Shown piece by piece: positions 7,655 to 14,620 of a DNA stretch of 19,664 nucleotides (positions are counted from its first letter, which is position 1; the number at the start of each line of letters is the position of its first letter). The DNA lies in the NCBI GenBank assembly GCA_036399695.1, contig DASWMP010000060.1:1-19664 (forward strand). Direction: 5' to 3'. The translations under genes were made by a program, and so were the position numbers. The notes beneath the pieces were generated by a model that saw only the letters and a list, made by a program, of their open reading frames with translations, did no database searches and was not told where the DNA came from. The DNA comes from DASVEE01 sp036399695 (GTDB lineage: Bacteria; Acidobacteriota; Thermoanaerobaculia; Gp7-AA8).

Positions 7655-7924
7655 TTACTCTTCGTCCTGCGGCGGCGCCGGCTGCCGGGCGGCGGCGACC
7701 TGGCGGATGATCTCGCCGGCGTCCACGCCGAGGCATTCGCCGAAATCGAGGATCACGCGGAGTGTGGGGGAGTTGCCGCCGTGCTCGAGGATTCCGAGAT
7801 ATTGGGGCGTGATCCCCAGCCGCTGGGCAAGCTTAGCGGAACTGAACCCTCGCTGACGGCGCAGACGTTTTACGACGCGCCCGAAGACTGCCGCGTCAGC
7901 GTCGGCTTTCGAAGCTCTTGGCAT
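7655..7924 (-). CDS. XRE-family helix-turn-helix regulator
   Basis: An 89-residue protein that is almost wholly a Cro/C1-type DNA-binding domain: residues 14-70 contain VVKRLRRQRGFSSAKLAQRL and GITPQYLGILEHGG, the usual five-helix layout with the recognition helix at PQYLGILEHG. There is no ligand or peptidase domain; the tail is a short Ala/Pro/acidic segment. It should act as a dimer on palindromic sites. Upstream of its start is a 260-bp array of phased CCATGG palindromes, the obvious candidate operator region. No ribosome site is visible before ATG 7924; a TAGAAT hexamer six bases upstream suggests a leaderless message. The target genes are unknown; it could be autoregulatory. Confidence 0.88.
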   Translation of the reverse strand: MPRASKADADAAVFGRVVKRLRRQRGFSSAKLAQRLGITPQYLGILEHGGNSPTLRVILDFGECLGVDAGEIIRQVAAARQPAPPQDEE

Positions 7925-7930
7925 TTTTCG

Positions 7931-7936
7931 ATTCTA
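7931..7936 (-). promoter_or_regulatory. Candidate -10 element of the XRE gene (leaderless)
   Basis: On the minus strand TAGAAT is followed by six bases and then the ATG at 7924, the spacing expected if transcription starts at the start codon. No good -35 hexamer is seen; the first CCATGG box lies just upstream at 7944-7949. Confidence 0.4.
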
Positions 7937-7943
7937 CACGCAA

Positions 7944-8204
7944 CCATGGATTCATGAGCGATACTCGCGGAGTCTTGCCTGGAAACCATGGATTCATGTG
8001 TGCTGCTCGTTCAGCTTGCAAGCGAAACCATGGTTTAACAAACATCACTCCAGAAGTGACTTTTGAAGGTCGCTCAGCGAAATGTCTCAATCCATGGTTG
8101 AATCGCGAACACTCTGGAGTATCGCGGATGAGTCCATGGGTGTTCCGCAACACTCAAACCGAATCGGGTTTCAACCATGGTTTCGAACGAAGACTCGTCG
8201 AGTC
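7944..8204. repeat. Array of phased CCATGG boxes and interleaved small dyads
   Basis: CCATGG occurs at 7944, 7986, 8028, 8092, 8134 and 8175 (steps 42, 42, 64, 42, 41), mostly as AACCATGGWTT. Midway between them lie other inverted repeats of different sequence: ACTCgcgGAGT (7963-7973), GCTG/CAGC (8002-8015), TCACT/AGTGA (8045-8059), CGCTcAGCG (8071-8079), ACTCtgGAGT (8111-8120) and GACTCgtcGAGTC (8192-8204). Centres therefore fall about every 21 bp, except that the dyad between the fifth and sixth CCATGG boxes is unclear. The array fills the gap between two minus-strand genes and lies directly upstream of the XRE gene; its right edge touches the stop codon of the 65-residue gene. Confidence 0.85.
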
Positions 8205-8400
8205 ACACCGAGAGCTCCAGGACGATTCCGCCTCGCATCCGGAGTCTGACGGTCCGGTCGTAGACGTCGCGCACCCAGATCCGGGCGGACGGATCGGTCG
8301 AATCGAGTGAATCGATCTGCCCCATGAGCTCTTCGGGGGAGTCGATGACTTCGCACTCGCCCTCGTCGTTGATGATGCGGATCGGGAATTCGGGTTTCAT
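8203..8400 (-). CDS. Unknown 65-residue acidic protein
   Basis: A small protein starting at ATG 8400 (MKPEFPIRIINDEGECEV...) and ending RMRGGIVLELSV. I do not recognise the family. It has no signal peptide or membrane segment and looks like a compact alpha/beta domain: strand IRIINDEG, acidic helix SPEELMGQIDSL, then strands IWVRDVYD, VRLRMRG and IVLELSV. GGAG five bases before the ATG supports this start; a longer frame reaching 8466 would run across the promoter region. It is divergent from yebC, sharing a TATAAT-containing gap, and is followed by the palindrome array and the XRE gene on the same strand. The gene is likely real because the codon pattern and ribosome site agree; its function is unknown. 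Confidence 0.65.
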   Translation of the reverse strand: MKPEFPIRIINDEGECEVIDSPEELMGQIDSLDSTDPSARIWVRDVYDRTVRLRMRGGIVLELSV

Positions 8401-8415
8401 CGCCACTCCGCTTTT

Positions 8416-8423
8416 ACTATAAT
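8416..8423. promoter_or_regulatory. Overlapping divergent -10 elements for yebC and the 65-residue gene
   Basis: TATAAT at 8418-8423 on the plus strand faces yebC (about 61 bases to its ATG), and TATAGT at 8421-8416 on the minus strand faces the small gene (about 15 bases to its ATG). The two overlap, so the polymerases would compete. The -35 regions are weak. Confidence 0.5.
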
Positions 8424-8484
8424 CCTGAGCCCTTGCGGGCGCGCCAGTTACGCGTCTTCCTTCCAACTCAAAGGAGCATCCCCA

Positions 8485-9231
8485 ATGTCAGGCCACAGTA
8501 AATGGAGCACCATCAAGCACAAGAAGGGTGCGGCCGACGCGAAGCGCGGCAAAGTTTTCACGCGCATCATCAAGGAAATGACCATCGCTGCTCGCCTCGG
8601 CGGCGGTGATCCGGACGGCAACCCCCGCCTTCGCGCCGCCGTCGCCGAAGCGAAGGCCAACAACATGCCGAAGGACAACATGGACCGCGCCATCAAGCGC
8701 GGCACCGGCGAGATCGAAGGGGCCATGTACGAGGAAGTCACGTACGAGGGCTATGGGCCGAGCGGTGTTGCCATCATGGTCGAAGCGCTGACCGACAACG
8801 GCAACCGCACGACCCCCGAGATCCGCCGCATCTTCGAAAAGAACGGCGGGAACCTCGGCACCCCGGGGTCGGTCCGCTTCCAGTTCGAGAAGAAGGGCTA
8901 CTTCGCCGTCGAGAAGAGCGCCGTCGCTGAAGACAAGCTGATGGAGATCGCTCTCGAGGCCGGCGCCGACGACCTGCAGACCGAGGATGCGGACGCGTAC
9001 GAGATCTACACGACGCCCGACAACTTCGAAGCCGTCCGCCAGGCGCTGGAGGCGGCCAAGATCCCGACCGTCGAAGCGAAGCTCGGCATGATCCCCTCGA
9101 TCTACGTCGCCACCGACGAATCGGCCGCCAAGCAGGTCATGCGCCTTCTCGAGATGCTGGACGACCACGACGACGTCCAGAACGTCTGGTCGAACTTCGA
9201 CATCCCCGCGGAGATGATGGAGACCGCATAA
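8485..9231 (+). CDS. yebC: YebC/PmpR (TACO1) family protein
   Basis: A 248-residue protein with the family's full length and signature N terminus MSGHSKWSTIKHKKGAADAK, followed by GKVFTRIIKEMTIAAR, NPRLRAAVAEAKANNMPKDN and YEGYGPSGVAIMVE. All three YebC domains are present. YebC proteins were long called transcriptional regulators; recent work on TACO1/YebC points to relief of ribosome stalling at proline runs. AAAGGAG (about 8470-8476) precedes ATG 8485. In many bacteria yebC precedes ruvC; here it is followed instead, 52 bp on, by a PRPP synthetase-like gene, so the usual recombination context is missing. Confidence 0.96.
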   Translation: MSGHSKWSTIKHKKGAADAKRGKVFTRIIKEMTIAARLGGGDPDGNPRLRAAVAEAKANNMPKDNMDRAIKRGTGEIEGAMYEEVTYEGYGPSGVAIMVEALTDNGNRTTPEIRRIFEKNGGNLGTPGSVRFQFEKKGYFAVEKSAVAEDKLMEIALEAGADDLQTEDADAYEIYTTPDNFEAVRQALEAAKIPTVEAKLGMIPSIYVATDESAAKQVMRLLEMLDDHDDVQNVWSNFDIPAEMMETA

Positions 9232-9283
9232 CGTTCGTCAACCCTGAGCGAAAGGCACGACTCGTGCGGGAAGGCCGGGCACG

Positions 9284-10201
9284 ATGACGGCGCTGGTCTA
9301 CTCGCTCGCCGCGTACGACTACCTGGCCCGCGACATGGCGGCCCTCGGCGGCTACCAGCTCGGGCAGCTCGATCGCGGCATCTTCCCCGACGGCGAGCAC
9401 CATCTGCGCGTCATCGACGACGTGAACGACCGCAACGTCGTCCTCGTCGGCGGGACGGTCGACGATAGCGCGACGCTGGAGCTGTACGACCTCGCCTGCG
9501 CGATCGTCGAATGCGGCGCGGCCACGCTGACGCTGGTCGTGCCCTGGTTCGGCTACGCCACGTCCGAGCGCGCCGTCAAACCGGGGGAGGCGGTCATCGC
9601 CAAGACGAGGGCGCGGATCTTCTCGTCGATCCCGCGCGCGAAGTTCGGCAACGAGATCCTCCTGCTCGACCTGCACAGCGAAGGCATTCCGCATTACTTC
9701 GAAGGGTCGATCCGCCCGTTCCACGTCTACGCCAAGCCGCTCATCCAAGCGACGGCGCGCGACCTCGCGGGCGGCCCGTTCGTCCTCGGTTCGACCGACG
9801 CCGGCCGGGCGAAGTGGGTGGAGTCGCTCGCGAACGACCTCGGCGTCCCGGCGGCCTTCGTCTACAAGCGGAGACTCGGCCCCGCGGCAACGGAAGTGAG
9901 CGCCATCAGCGCGAACCTGCAGGGTGAGACGGTCGTGATTTACGACGACATGATCCGCACCGGCGGCTCCCTCATGGGCGCCGCCCGCGCCTACCGCGAA
10001 GCCGGCGCGGGACGCATCGCCGCGATTGCGACGCACGGCGTCTTTCCCGGCGACGCGCTTTCGCGCATCAACGCCTCCGGGCTGTTCAGCGCCGTGGCCT
10101 GCACGGATAGCCACCCACGTGCCCGTGATCTGGCAGGGGAGGGGCTGCGGGTGGAGTCGGTGGCCGCGCTGTTTCTGCCGTTTCTCAAGCGTATGCGCTA
10201 G
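9284..10201 (+). CDS. prs: Divergent ribose-phosphate pyrophosphokinase (PRPP synthetase)
   Basis: A 305-residue protein with the two Rossmann-like halves of PRPP synthetase, which transfers pyrophosphate from ATP to ribose 5-phosphate. Visible motifs are IFPDGEHHLRV near the N terminus, the metal/ATP histidine His131 in LDLHSEG, KRRLGPAATEV, and the PRPP-binding loop at 219-228 (IYDDMIRTGG). The usual RQDR motif is replaced by TSER (93-96) and the following loop (AVKPGEAVIAK) also differs, so this is a remote branch and could have altered nucleotide use or regulation. The start ATG 9284 has only a weak ribosome site; co-transcription with yebC is likely. The gene ends just before a 9-bp-unit inverted repeat. 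Confidence 0.85.
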   Translation: MTALVYSLAAYDYLARDMAALGGYQLGQLDRGIFPDGEHHLRVIDDVNDRNVVLVGGTVDDSATLELYDLACAIVECGAATLTLVVPWFGYATSERAVKPGEAVIAKTRARIFSSIPRAKFGNEILLLDLHSEGIPHYFEGSIRPFHVYAKPLIQATARDLAGGPFVLGSTDAGRAKWVESLANDLGVPAAFVYKRRLGPAATEVSAISANLQGETVVIYDDMIRTGGSLMGAARAYREAGAGRIAAIATHGVFPGDALSRINASGLFSAVACTDSHPRARDLAGEGLRVESVAALFLPFLKRMR

Positions 10202-10210
10202 GGGAACGAT

Positions 10211-10306
10211 GGGACCGATGGGACCTATGGGGCTGCGCCCAGACTACGGTTCGTGTGGTGGCGGGTTTTCACCGGTCCCATGGGTCCCATAGGTCCCATC
10301 GGTCCC
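10211..10306. repeat. 21-bp perfect inverted repeat built from 9-bp units
   Basis: Arms 10211-10231 (GGGACCGAT GGGACCTAT GGG) and 10286-10306 are exact complements; the right side has additional 9-bp GGTCCCATN units from 10275. The loop is 54 nt. It sits between the converging PRPP synthetase and MFS genes. It is of the same design as the other intergenic elements but with a 9-bp rather than 7-bp period. Confidence 0.9.
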
Positions 10307-10315
10307 CGCGCGCCA

Positions 10316-11455
10316 TCACGCTGCCCGCACCACCGGCCGGGAAGTCGCCACCACCACCGCTGCTGCCACGGCCAGCGCCGCGCCGGTCCCGAACGCCGCG
10401 CGTGGCGACACCTGCTGGTAGATCAGCCCGAACAGCGCCGTCCCCGCGAGCACGCACAGCCCGCTCGCCAGGTAATACATGCCGAAGCTCTTCCCCCGCG
10501 CGGACGCCGGCACCAGATCGGCGATCCAGGCCCGCTCCGCCCCTTCGGTCAGCGTCCCCGGGAGCGCGTAGAGGATGAACAGCACGAAGAACAGCTCCAG
10601 CGACGTGGCCAGCGGGAACAGCAGATAGATGAGCGCGTAGAGCATCCAGCCGGCGCAGAGCAACTTCCGCCGGTCGATGCGGTCCGAGAGCGCCCCGGCG
10701 CGTGTGGAGAAGAGCGACTTGATCACGTGGTGCGCCGCCCAGAGCAGCGGCAGCATCGCCGCCGTCACGCCGGCCTCGTGCGCCTTCAGGATGAGGAAGG
10801 CGTCGGACGAATTGGCGAGCGAGAAAAGGGAGATCGCGACCAGCGCCCGGGCCGGCATCGGCGCCCGTTCCTTCGTCTTCGCCGGCAGGACGCGCGGCGC
10901 TTCCCGCAGCAGGAACACCAGCAGCAGCGCGGCGATGGCGCCGGGGATGATGGCGGCGAAGAACGTCTGCCGCACGCTGAACCCGAGCCACAGCACCAGC
11001 ATCGCCAGCAAGGGCCCGACGATCGCGCCGGTGTGATCGAGGGCCCGATGGAACCCGTACGCCCGCCCCCGGTCCTCCGGCGGCGTCACGTCGGAGATCA
11101 TGGCGTCCCGCGGCGCCGAGCGGATCCCCTTGCCCGTCCTGTCGATCAGCCGCGCCGTCAGCACCGAAGGCCACGCCCCGGCCATGGCGATCAACGCCCG
11201 CGACGCCGCGGCCAGCGCATACCCGCTCACCACCAGCGGCTTCCGCTTCTGCAACCGGTCCGACCACGATCCCGCAAAGTATTTGAGGATCGACGCCAGC
11301 CCATCCGCCGCCCCTTCGATCAACCCGACCACGACCGGCGTCGCCCCCAGCGTCGTCGTGAGAAACACCGGCAGCAGCGGAAAGATCATCTCGCTCGAGG
11401 CATCGTTGAGCAGCGAAGCAAGACCGAGCAGCAGAACCTGCGGTTTGAGGCGCAC
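10316..11455 (-). CDS. Major facilitator superfamily permease
   Basis: A 379-residue membrane protein from GTG 11455, with about twelve hydrophobic segments (for example VLLLGLASLLND, AAIIPGAIAALLLVFLL, SLELFFVLFILYALPG, AAFGTGAALAVAAAVVVA). The loop after segment 2 has SDRLQKRKPLV, a variant of the MFS A-motif, and RLIDRTGKGIRSAPRDAMI matches a group of uncharacterised bacterial MFS permeases. Substrate and direction are not readable; drug or metabolite efflux is possible. A longer reading from 11650 would run into the divergent dehydrogenase gene and adds a non-membrane tail, so it is rejected. GTG 11455 has only a weak ribosome site. Expression is independent, with a 73-bp divergent gap upstream. 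Confidence 0.85.
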   Translation of the reverse strand: MRLKPQVLLLGLASLLNDASSEMIFPLLPVFLTTTLGATPVVVGLIEGAADGLASILKYFAGSWSDRLQKRKPLVVSGYALAAASRALIAMAGAWPSVLTARLIDRTGKGIRSAPRDAMISDVTPPEDRGRAYGFHRALDHTGAIVGPLLAMLVLWLGFSVRQTFFAAIIPGAIAALLLVFLLREAPRVLPAKTKERAPMPARALVAISLFSLANSSDAFLILKAHEAGVTAAMLPLLWAAHHVIKSLFSTRAGALSDRIDRRKLLCAGWMLYALIYLLFPLATSLELFFVLFILYALPGTLTEGAERAWIADLVPASARGKSFGMYYLASGLCVLAGTALFGLIYQQVSPRAAFGTGAALAVAAAVVVATSRPVVRAA

Positions 11456-11528
11456 GCCGGCATCTTCGCCGATGCGGAATCGCTTCTGATAGATTGCGGC
11501 GCGACTTTTCAAAGGAGCTGTTGAATTT

Positions 11529-12413
11529 ATGGCGATCAAAAAAGTGGGTGTGCTCGGCTGCGGGCTCATGGGGTCGGGCATCGCGCAGGTGGCGGCACAG
11601 GCGGGGTATGACGTCGTGGTGCGCGAGGTCGAGCAGAAGTATCTCGACAAGGGGCTGGGCGGGATTCAGAAGTCGCTCGGCAAGTTCGTCGAGAAGGGGA
11701 AGATGGCGCAGGCGGACATGGACGCGTGCGTGAACCGGCTGAAAGGGACGACGTCCCTCGACGATCTGGCCGACTGCGACATCATCATCGAAGCGATCAT
11801 CGAGAACGCGGACCTCAAGAAAGAGACCTACGCGACGCTCGACAAGCTCGTGAAGCCGACGGCGATCTTCGCCTCGAATACCTCCTCGCTCACGATCACG
11901 GAGCTCTCGATGGCGACGGCCCGGCCGAAGCAGTTCGTCGGCCTCCATTTCTTCAACCCCGTTCCGTTGATGAAGCTCGTCGAGGTCGTGCGCACGATCC
12001 TGACGACGGACGAGACGTTCGACGCCGCCTTCGCCTTCGCCCAGTCGCTGGGCAAGGAAGCGGTGAAGTGCACCGACAACTCCGGCTTCATCGTGAACCG
12101 CCTGCTCGTGCCGTACATCCTGGACGCGATCCGCGCGTACGAAGAAGGGGTCGGCTCGATCGAGGACATCGACAAGGCCATGGTCCTCGGCTGCGGCTAT
12201 CCGATGGGACCGTTCACGCTGCTCGACTTCGTCGGGCTCGACACCACGTACTACATCACCCACGTGATGCACGAGGAGTACCGCGAGAAGCGGTTCGCCT
12301 CGCCGCCGCTGCTGCGCAAGATGGTCCTGGCGGGCCGCTTCGGACGCAAGACGGGCGCGGGCTTCTACGACTACTCCGGCGAGAAGCCGGTGCCGTTCGA
12401 CAGGAAGAAGTGA
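11529..12413 (+). CDS. hbd: 3-hydroxyacyl-CoA (3-hydroxybutyryl-CoA) dehydrogenase
   Basis: A 294-residue NAD-dependent enzyme oxidising (S)-3-hydroxyacyl-CoA to 3-ketoacyl-CoA, or the reverse. The N-terminal Rossmann fold carries VGVLGCGLMGSGIAQ; the catalytic pair is His140 (LHFFNPVP) and Glu152 (KLVEVV), twelve residues apart as in mammalian SCHAD. The C-terminal dimerisation domain shows DNSGFIVNRLLVPY, GCGYPMGPFTLLDFVGLD and GRFGRKTGAGFYDY. The length is typical of stand-alone Hbd/PaaH proteins. AGGAG (11513-11517) precedes the ATG by eleven bases, slightly long. The enoyl-CoA hydratase gene follows after one base, so the two catalyse consecutive beta-oxidation steps. Confidence 0.95.
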   Translation: MAIKKVGVLGCGLMGSGIAQVAAQAGYDVVVREVEQKYLDKGLGGIQKSLGKFVEKGKMAQADMDACVNRLKGTTSLDDLADCDIIIEAIIENADLKKETYATLDKLVKPTAIFASNTSSLTITELSMATARPKQFVGLHFFNPVPLMKLVEVVRTILTTDETFDAAFAFAQSLGKEAVKCTDNSGFIVNRLLVPYILDAIRAYEEGVGSIEDIDKAMVLGCGYPMGPFTLLDFVGLDTTYYITHVMHEEYREKRFASPPLLRKMVLAGRFGRKTGAGFYDYSGEKPVPFDRKK

Positions 12414-12414
12414 G

Positions 12415-13197
12415 ATGACTTACGAAAACGTGAAAACTGAAAATCGTGACGGCGTCCTCGTCATCACGATCGACCGCCCGAAGGTGCTGAACGCGCTGAA
12501 CGCGCAGACGGTGGCGGAGCTCGACGCCGCCTTCACCGCCGCACGCAACGACGACTCCGTCCGGGCCGTGATCCTCACGGGCGGCGGGGAGAAGGCGTTC
12601 GTGGCCGGCGCCGACATCGGCGAGCTGGCGAAGATGACGCCGGTCACCGGCAAGGCCGTCGCGGAGAACGGGCAGCAGGTGTTCCTCCGCATCGAGCGTT
12701 TCCCGAAGCCGGTCATCGCCGCGATCAACGGCTTCGCCCTCGGCGGCGGCTGCGAGCTCGCGCTCGCCTGCCACATCCGCATCGCGTCGGAAAAGGCGCA
12801 GCTCGGACTTCCGGAAGTGACGCTCGGCATTATCCCGGGCTATGGCGGCACTCAACGCATGGCCCGTCTCCTCGGTAAGGGGAAAGCGGTGGAGCTGATC
12901 GCCACCGGCGACCGCATCGGCGCCGCGGAAGCGGAGCGCATCGGCCTGGTGAACAAAGTCGTCCCGGCCGACCAGCTCATGACCGCCGCCGAAGAGATGG
13001 CCAGGACCATCGCCAAACGCGGCCCGCTCGCCGTCCGCGCCGCCATCGAAGCGGTGATGATCGGCAGCGAAATGCCGCTCGAAGCCGGGCTCTCCTTCGA
13101 AGCGACCCTCTTTGGCCTCCTGGCATCAACCGAGGATATGAAAGAGGGGATGGGGGCGTTCCTGGAGAAGAGACAGGCAGAGTTCAAGGGCAAGTAG
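12415..13197 (+). CDS. Enoyl-CoA hydratase (crotonase)
   Basis: A 260-residue crotonase that hydrates 2-enoyl-CoA to 3-hydroxyacyl-CoA, the substrate of the preceding dehydrogenase. The two catalytic glutamates are present: Glu114 (GGGCELALACH) and Glu134 (GLPEVTLGIIPGYGG), with the oxyanion loop FVAGADIGEL at 62-71. The C-terminal trimerisation part ends STEDMKEGMGAFLEKR. The start ATG 12415 is one base after the dehydrogenase stop, showing translational coupling. Short-chain (crotonyl-CoA) specificity is likely from similarity to Crt/FadB1x proteins but chain length cannot be proven from the sequence. Confidence 0.95.
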   Translation: MTYENVKTENRDGVLVITIDRPKVLNALNAQTVAELDAAFTAARNDDSVRAVILTGGGEKAFVAGADIGELAKMTPVTGKAVAENGQQVFLRIERFPKPVIAAINGFALGGGCELALACHIRIASEKAQLGLPEVTLGIIPGYGGTQRMARLLGKGKAVELIATGDRIGAAEAERIGLVNKVVPADQLMTAAEEMARTIAKRGPLAVRAAIEAVMIGSEMPLEAGLSFEATLFGLLASTEDMKEGMGAFLEKRQAEFKGK

Positions 13198-13215
13198 CGC
13201 GGAGGCGCTACTTGA

Positions 13216-13309
13216 GTTGTTGGTTGTTGGTTGTTGGCTTTTGGTGCTCCGCAGCGCGAGGCTCTCCGCTGAGCGCAGCACCAAAAACCGACAACCGACA
13301 ACCAACAAC
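13216..13309. repeat. 33-bp inverted repeat with heptameric arms
   Basis: Arms 13216-13248 and 13277-13309 pair with three mismatches around a 28-nt loop. The left arm is three TTGTTGG units then CTTTTGG; the right arm is CCAAAAA CCGACAA CCGACAA CCAACAA. Two mismatches fall at the same heptad position and become U.G wobbles in a plus-strand transcript. The element lies between two genes of the same direction and so may end or attenuate the hbd operon message. Confidence 0.92.
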
Positions 13310-13341
13310 CGAGATGCGACGCCAGCACCCACGGAGACCAG

Positions 13342-14589
13342 ATGCACGACAACCTGGAAACGCTGATCCACGACTGGAACACCGAGGGCGAACAGCCGGC
13401 GCCTCCGCGGCGGCGGGTCGAGTTCGACGACGAGACGCTGCGGGACGGCCTGCAGTCGCCGTCGGTCTCGGATCCGAGCCTCGACGACAAGATTCGCATC
13501 CTGCATTACATGAACGAAGTCGGGATCGATCATGCCGACATCGGGCTGCCGGGGGCGGGGCCGCACGTGGTGGCGACGGTCGAGCGGCTGGCGCGGGAGA
13601 TCGTCGAGCAGAAGCTCAGGATCACGGCCAGCGCGGCGGGGCGGACGCATGAGAACGACGTCCGGCCGATCATCGAGATCTCGCAGCGCGTAGGACTACC
13701 GCTGGAGGCGGACCTGTTCATCGGTTCCTCGCCGATCCGGCAGTTCACCGAGGAGTGGGAGCTCGACTGGATCATCAAGCAGTCCGTGAAGGCCGTGAAG
13801 CTGGCGGCGGACGAAGGGCTGCCCGTGATGTACGTAACGGAAGACACCACGCGGGCCAAGCCGGAGGACATCGAGAAGCTGTACACGGCCGCCATCGAGG
13901 CGGGAGCGACGCGCGTCTGCGTGGCCGATACCGTCGGACACTCCACGCCATGGGGGGCGCGCAACGTCATCCGCTTCGTCCGCGCGCTCGTCGATCGCAC
14001 GAACCCGAACGTGAAAGTCGACTGGCACGGCCATAACGACCGCGCCCTCGGCGTCATCAACTCCATCGCCGCGCTCGAAGCGGGCGCCGATCGCGTCCAC
14101 GGCGCGGCCGCCGGCATCGGCGAGCGCTGTGGCAACACGCCGATGGACCTGCTGATGGTCAACCTCAAGCTGATGGGGTGGATCGACAACGACCTGACGA
14201 AGCTGCGCGAATACGTCGAGTTCGTCAGCAGGGTGACGAAGGTGCCGATCCCCGATAACTACCCGGTCTTCGGCCGCGATGCCTTCCGTACCGGCACCGG
14301 CGTCCACGCTGCCGCCATCATCAAGGCGAAGAAGAAGGGGAGCGACTGGCTGGCCGACCGCGTCTACTCCGGCGTCCCGGCGGAGATGTTCGGCTTGCAG
14401 CAGGTCATCGAGGTCGGCCCGATGTGCGGTCTCTCCAACGTGATTTACTGGCTCGACTCCCACGGTTACCCGCAGGAGGAAGGGCTGGCGAAGGAAATCT
14501 TCTCCCTGGCCAAGACGACCAATCGAGTTTTGACCGACGAGGAGTTACACTCCTGCGCGCGGCGCTGGCAGGAGACCGCTGCAGTTTAG
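13342..14589 (+). CDS. LeuA-like DRE-TIM metallolyase (acyl-CoA condensing enzyme)
   Basis: A 415-residue TIM-barrel enzyme of the HMGL-like / 2-isopropylmalate synthase superfamily, which condenses an acyl-CoA with a 2-keto acid (or cleaves the reverse). Motifs: the DRE signature DDETLRDGLQ at 29-38 (Arg34, Asp35), VCVADTVGHSTPWGARN, the metal-binding His229 and His231 (WHGHNDRAL), and AAAGIGERCGNTPMDLLM, where LeuA usually has GERAGN. The C-terminal part is too short for a full LeuA regulatory domain. Candidates are isopropylmalate, citramalate, homocitrate or Re-citrate synthase; HMG-CoA lyase is less likely given the length and the GER(C)GN motif. GGAG at 13333-13336 precedes ATG 13342. 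No other leucine-synthesis gene is nearby. Confidence 0.85.
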   Translation: MHDNLETLIHDWNTEGEQPAPPRRRVEFDDETLRDGLQSPSVSDPSLDDKIRILHYMNEVGIDHADIGLPGAGPHVVATVERLAREIVEQKLRITASAAGRTHENDVRPIIEISQRVGLPLEADLFIGSSPIRQFTEEWELDWIIKQSVKAVKLAADEGLPVMYVTEDTTRAKPEDIEKLYTAAIEAGATRVCVADTVGHSTPWGARNVIRFVRALVDRTNPNVKVDWHGHNDRALGVINSIAALEAGADRVHGAAAGIGERCGNTPMDLLMVNLKLMGWIDNDLTKLREYVEFVSRVTKVPIPDNYPVFGRDAFRTGTGVHAAAIIKAKKKGSDWLADRVYSGVPAEMFGLQQVIEVGPMCGLSNVIYWLDSHGYPQEEGLAKEIFSLAKTTNRVLTDEELHSCARRWQETAAV

Positions 14590-14620
14590 GCAGCTCCAGG
14601 CAGCGGCGATACAGCAACAG

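Noticed and set aside
7944..8204. CRISPR array
   Set aside because: The shared core is only 6-11 bp, the intervals contain dyads rather than unique spacers, and there are no cas genes.
241..8455. TACGCGT near several gene starts (about 240, 5244, 5351 and 8449) as a shared regulatory motif
   Set aside because: ACGCGT is expected several times by chance in a GC-rich window of this size, and the positions relative to the starts differ.
10316..11650. Longer MFS protein starting at 11650
   Set aside because: The extra N-terminal part overlaps the divergent dehydrogenase gene and its ribosome site, and has no membrane-protein character.
13342..14589. HMG-CoA lyase completing the leucine pathway
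   Set aside because: The protein is about 100 residues longer than HMG-CoA lyases and has a LeuA-type GERCGN motif.
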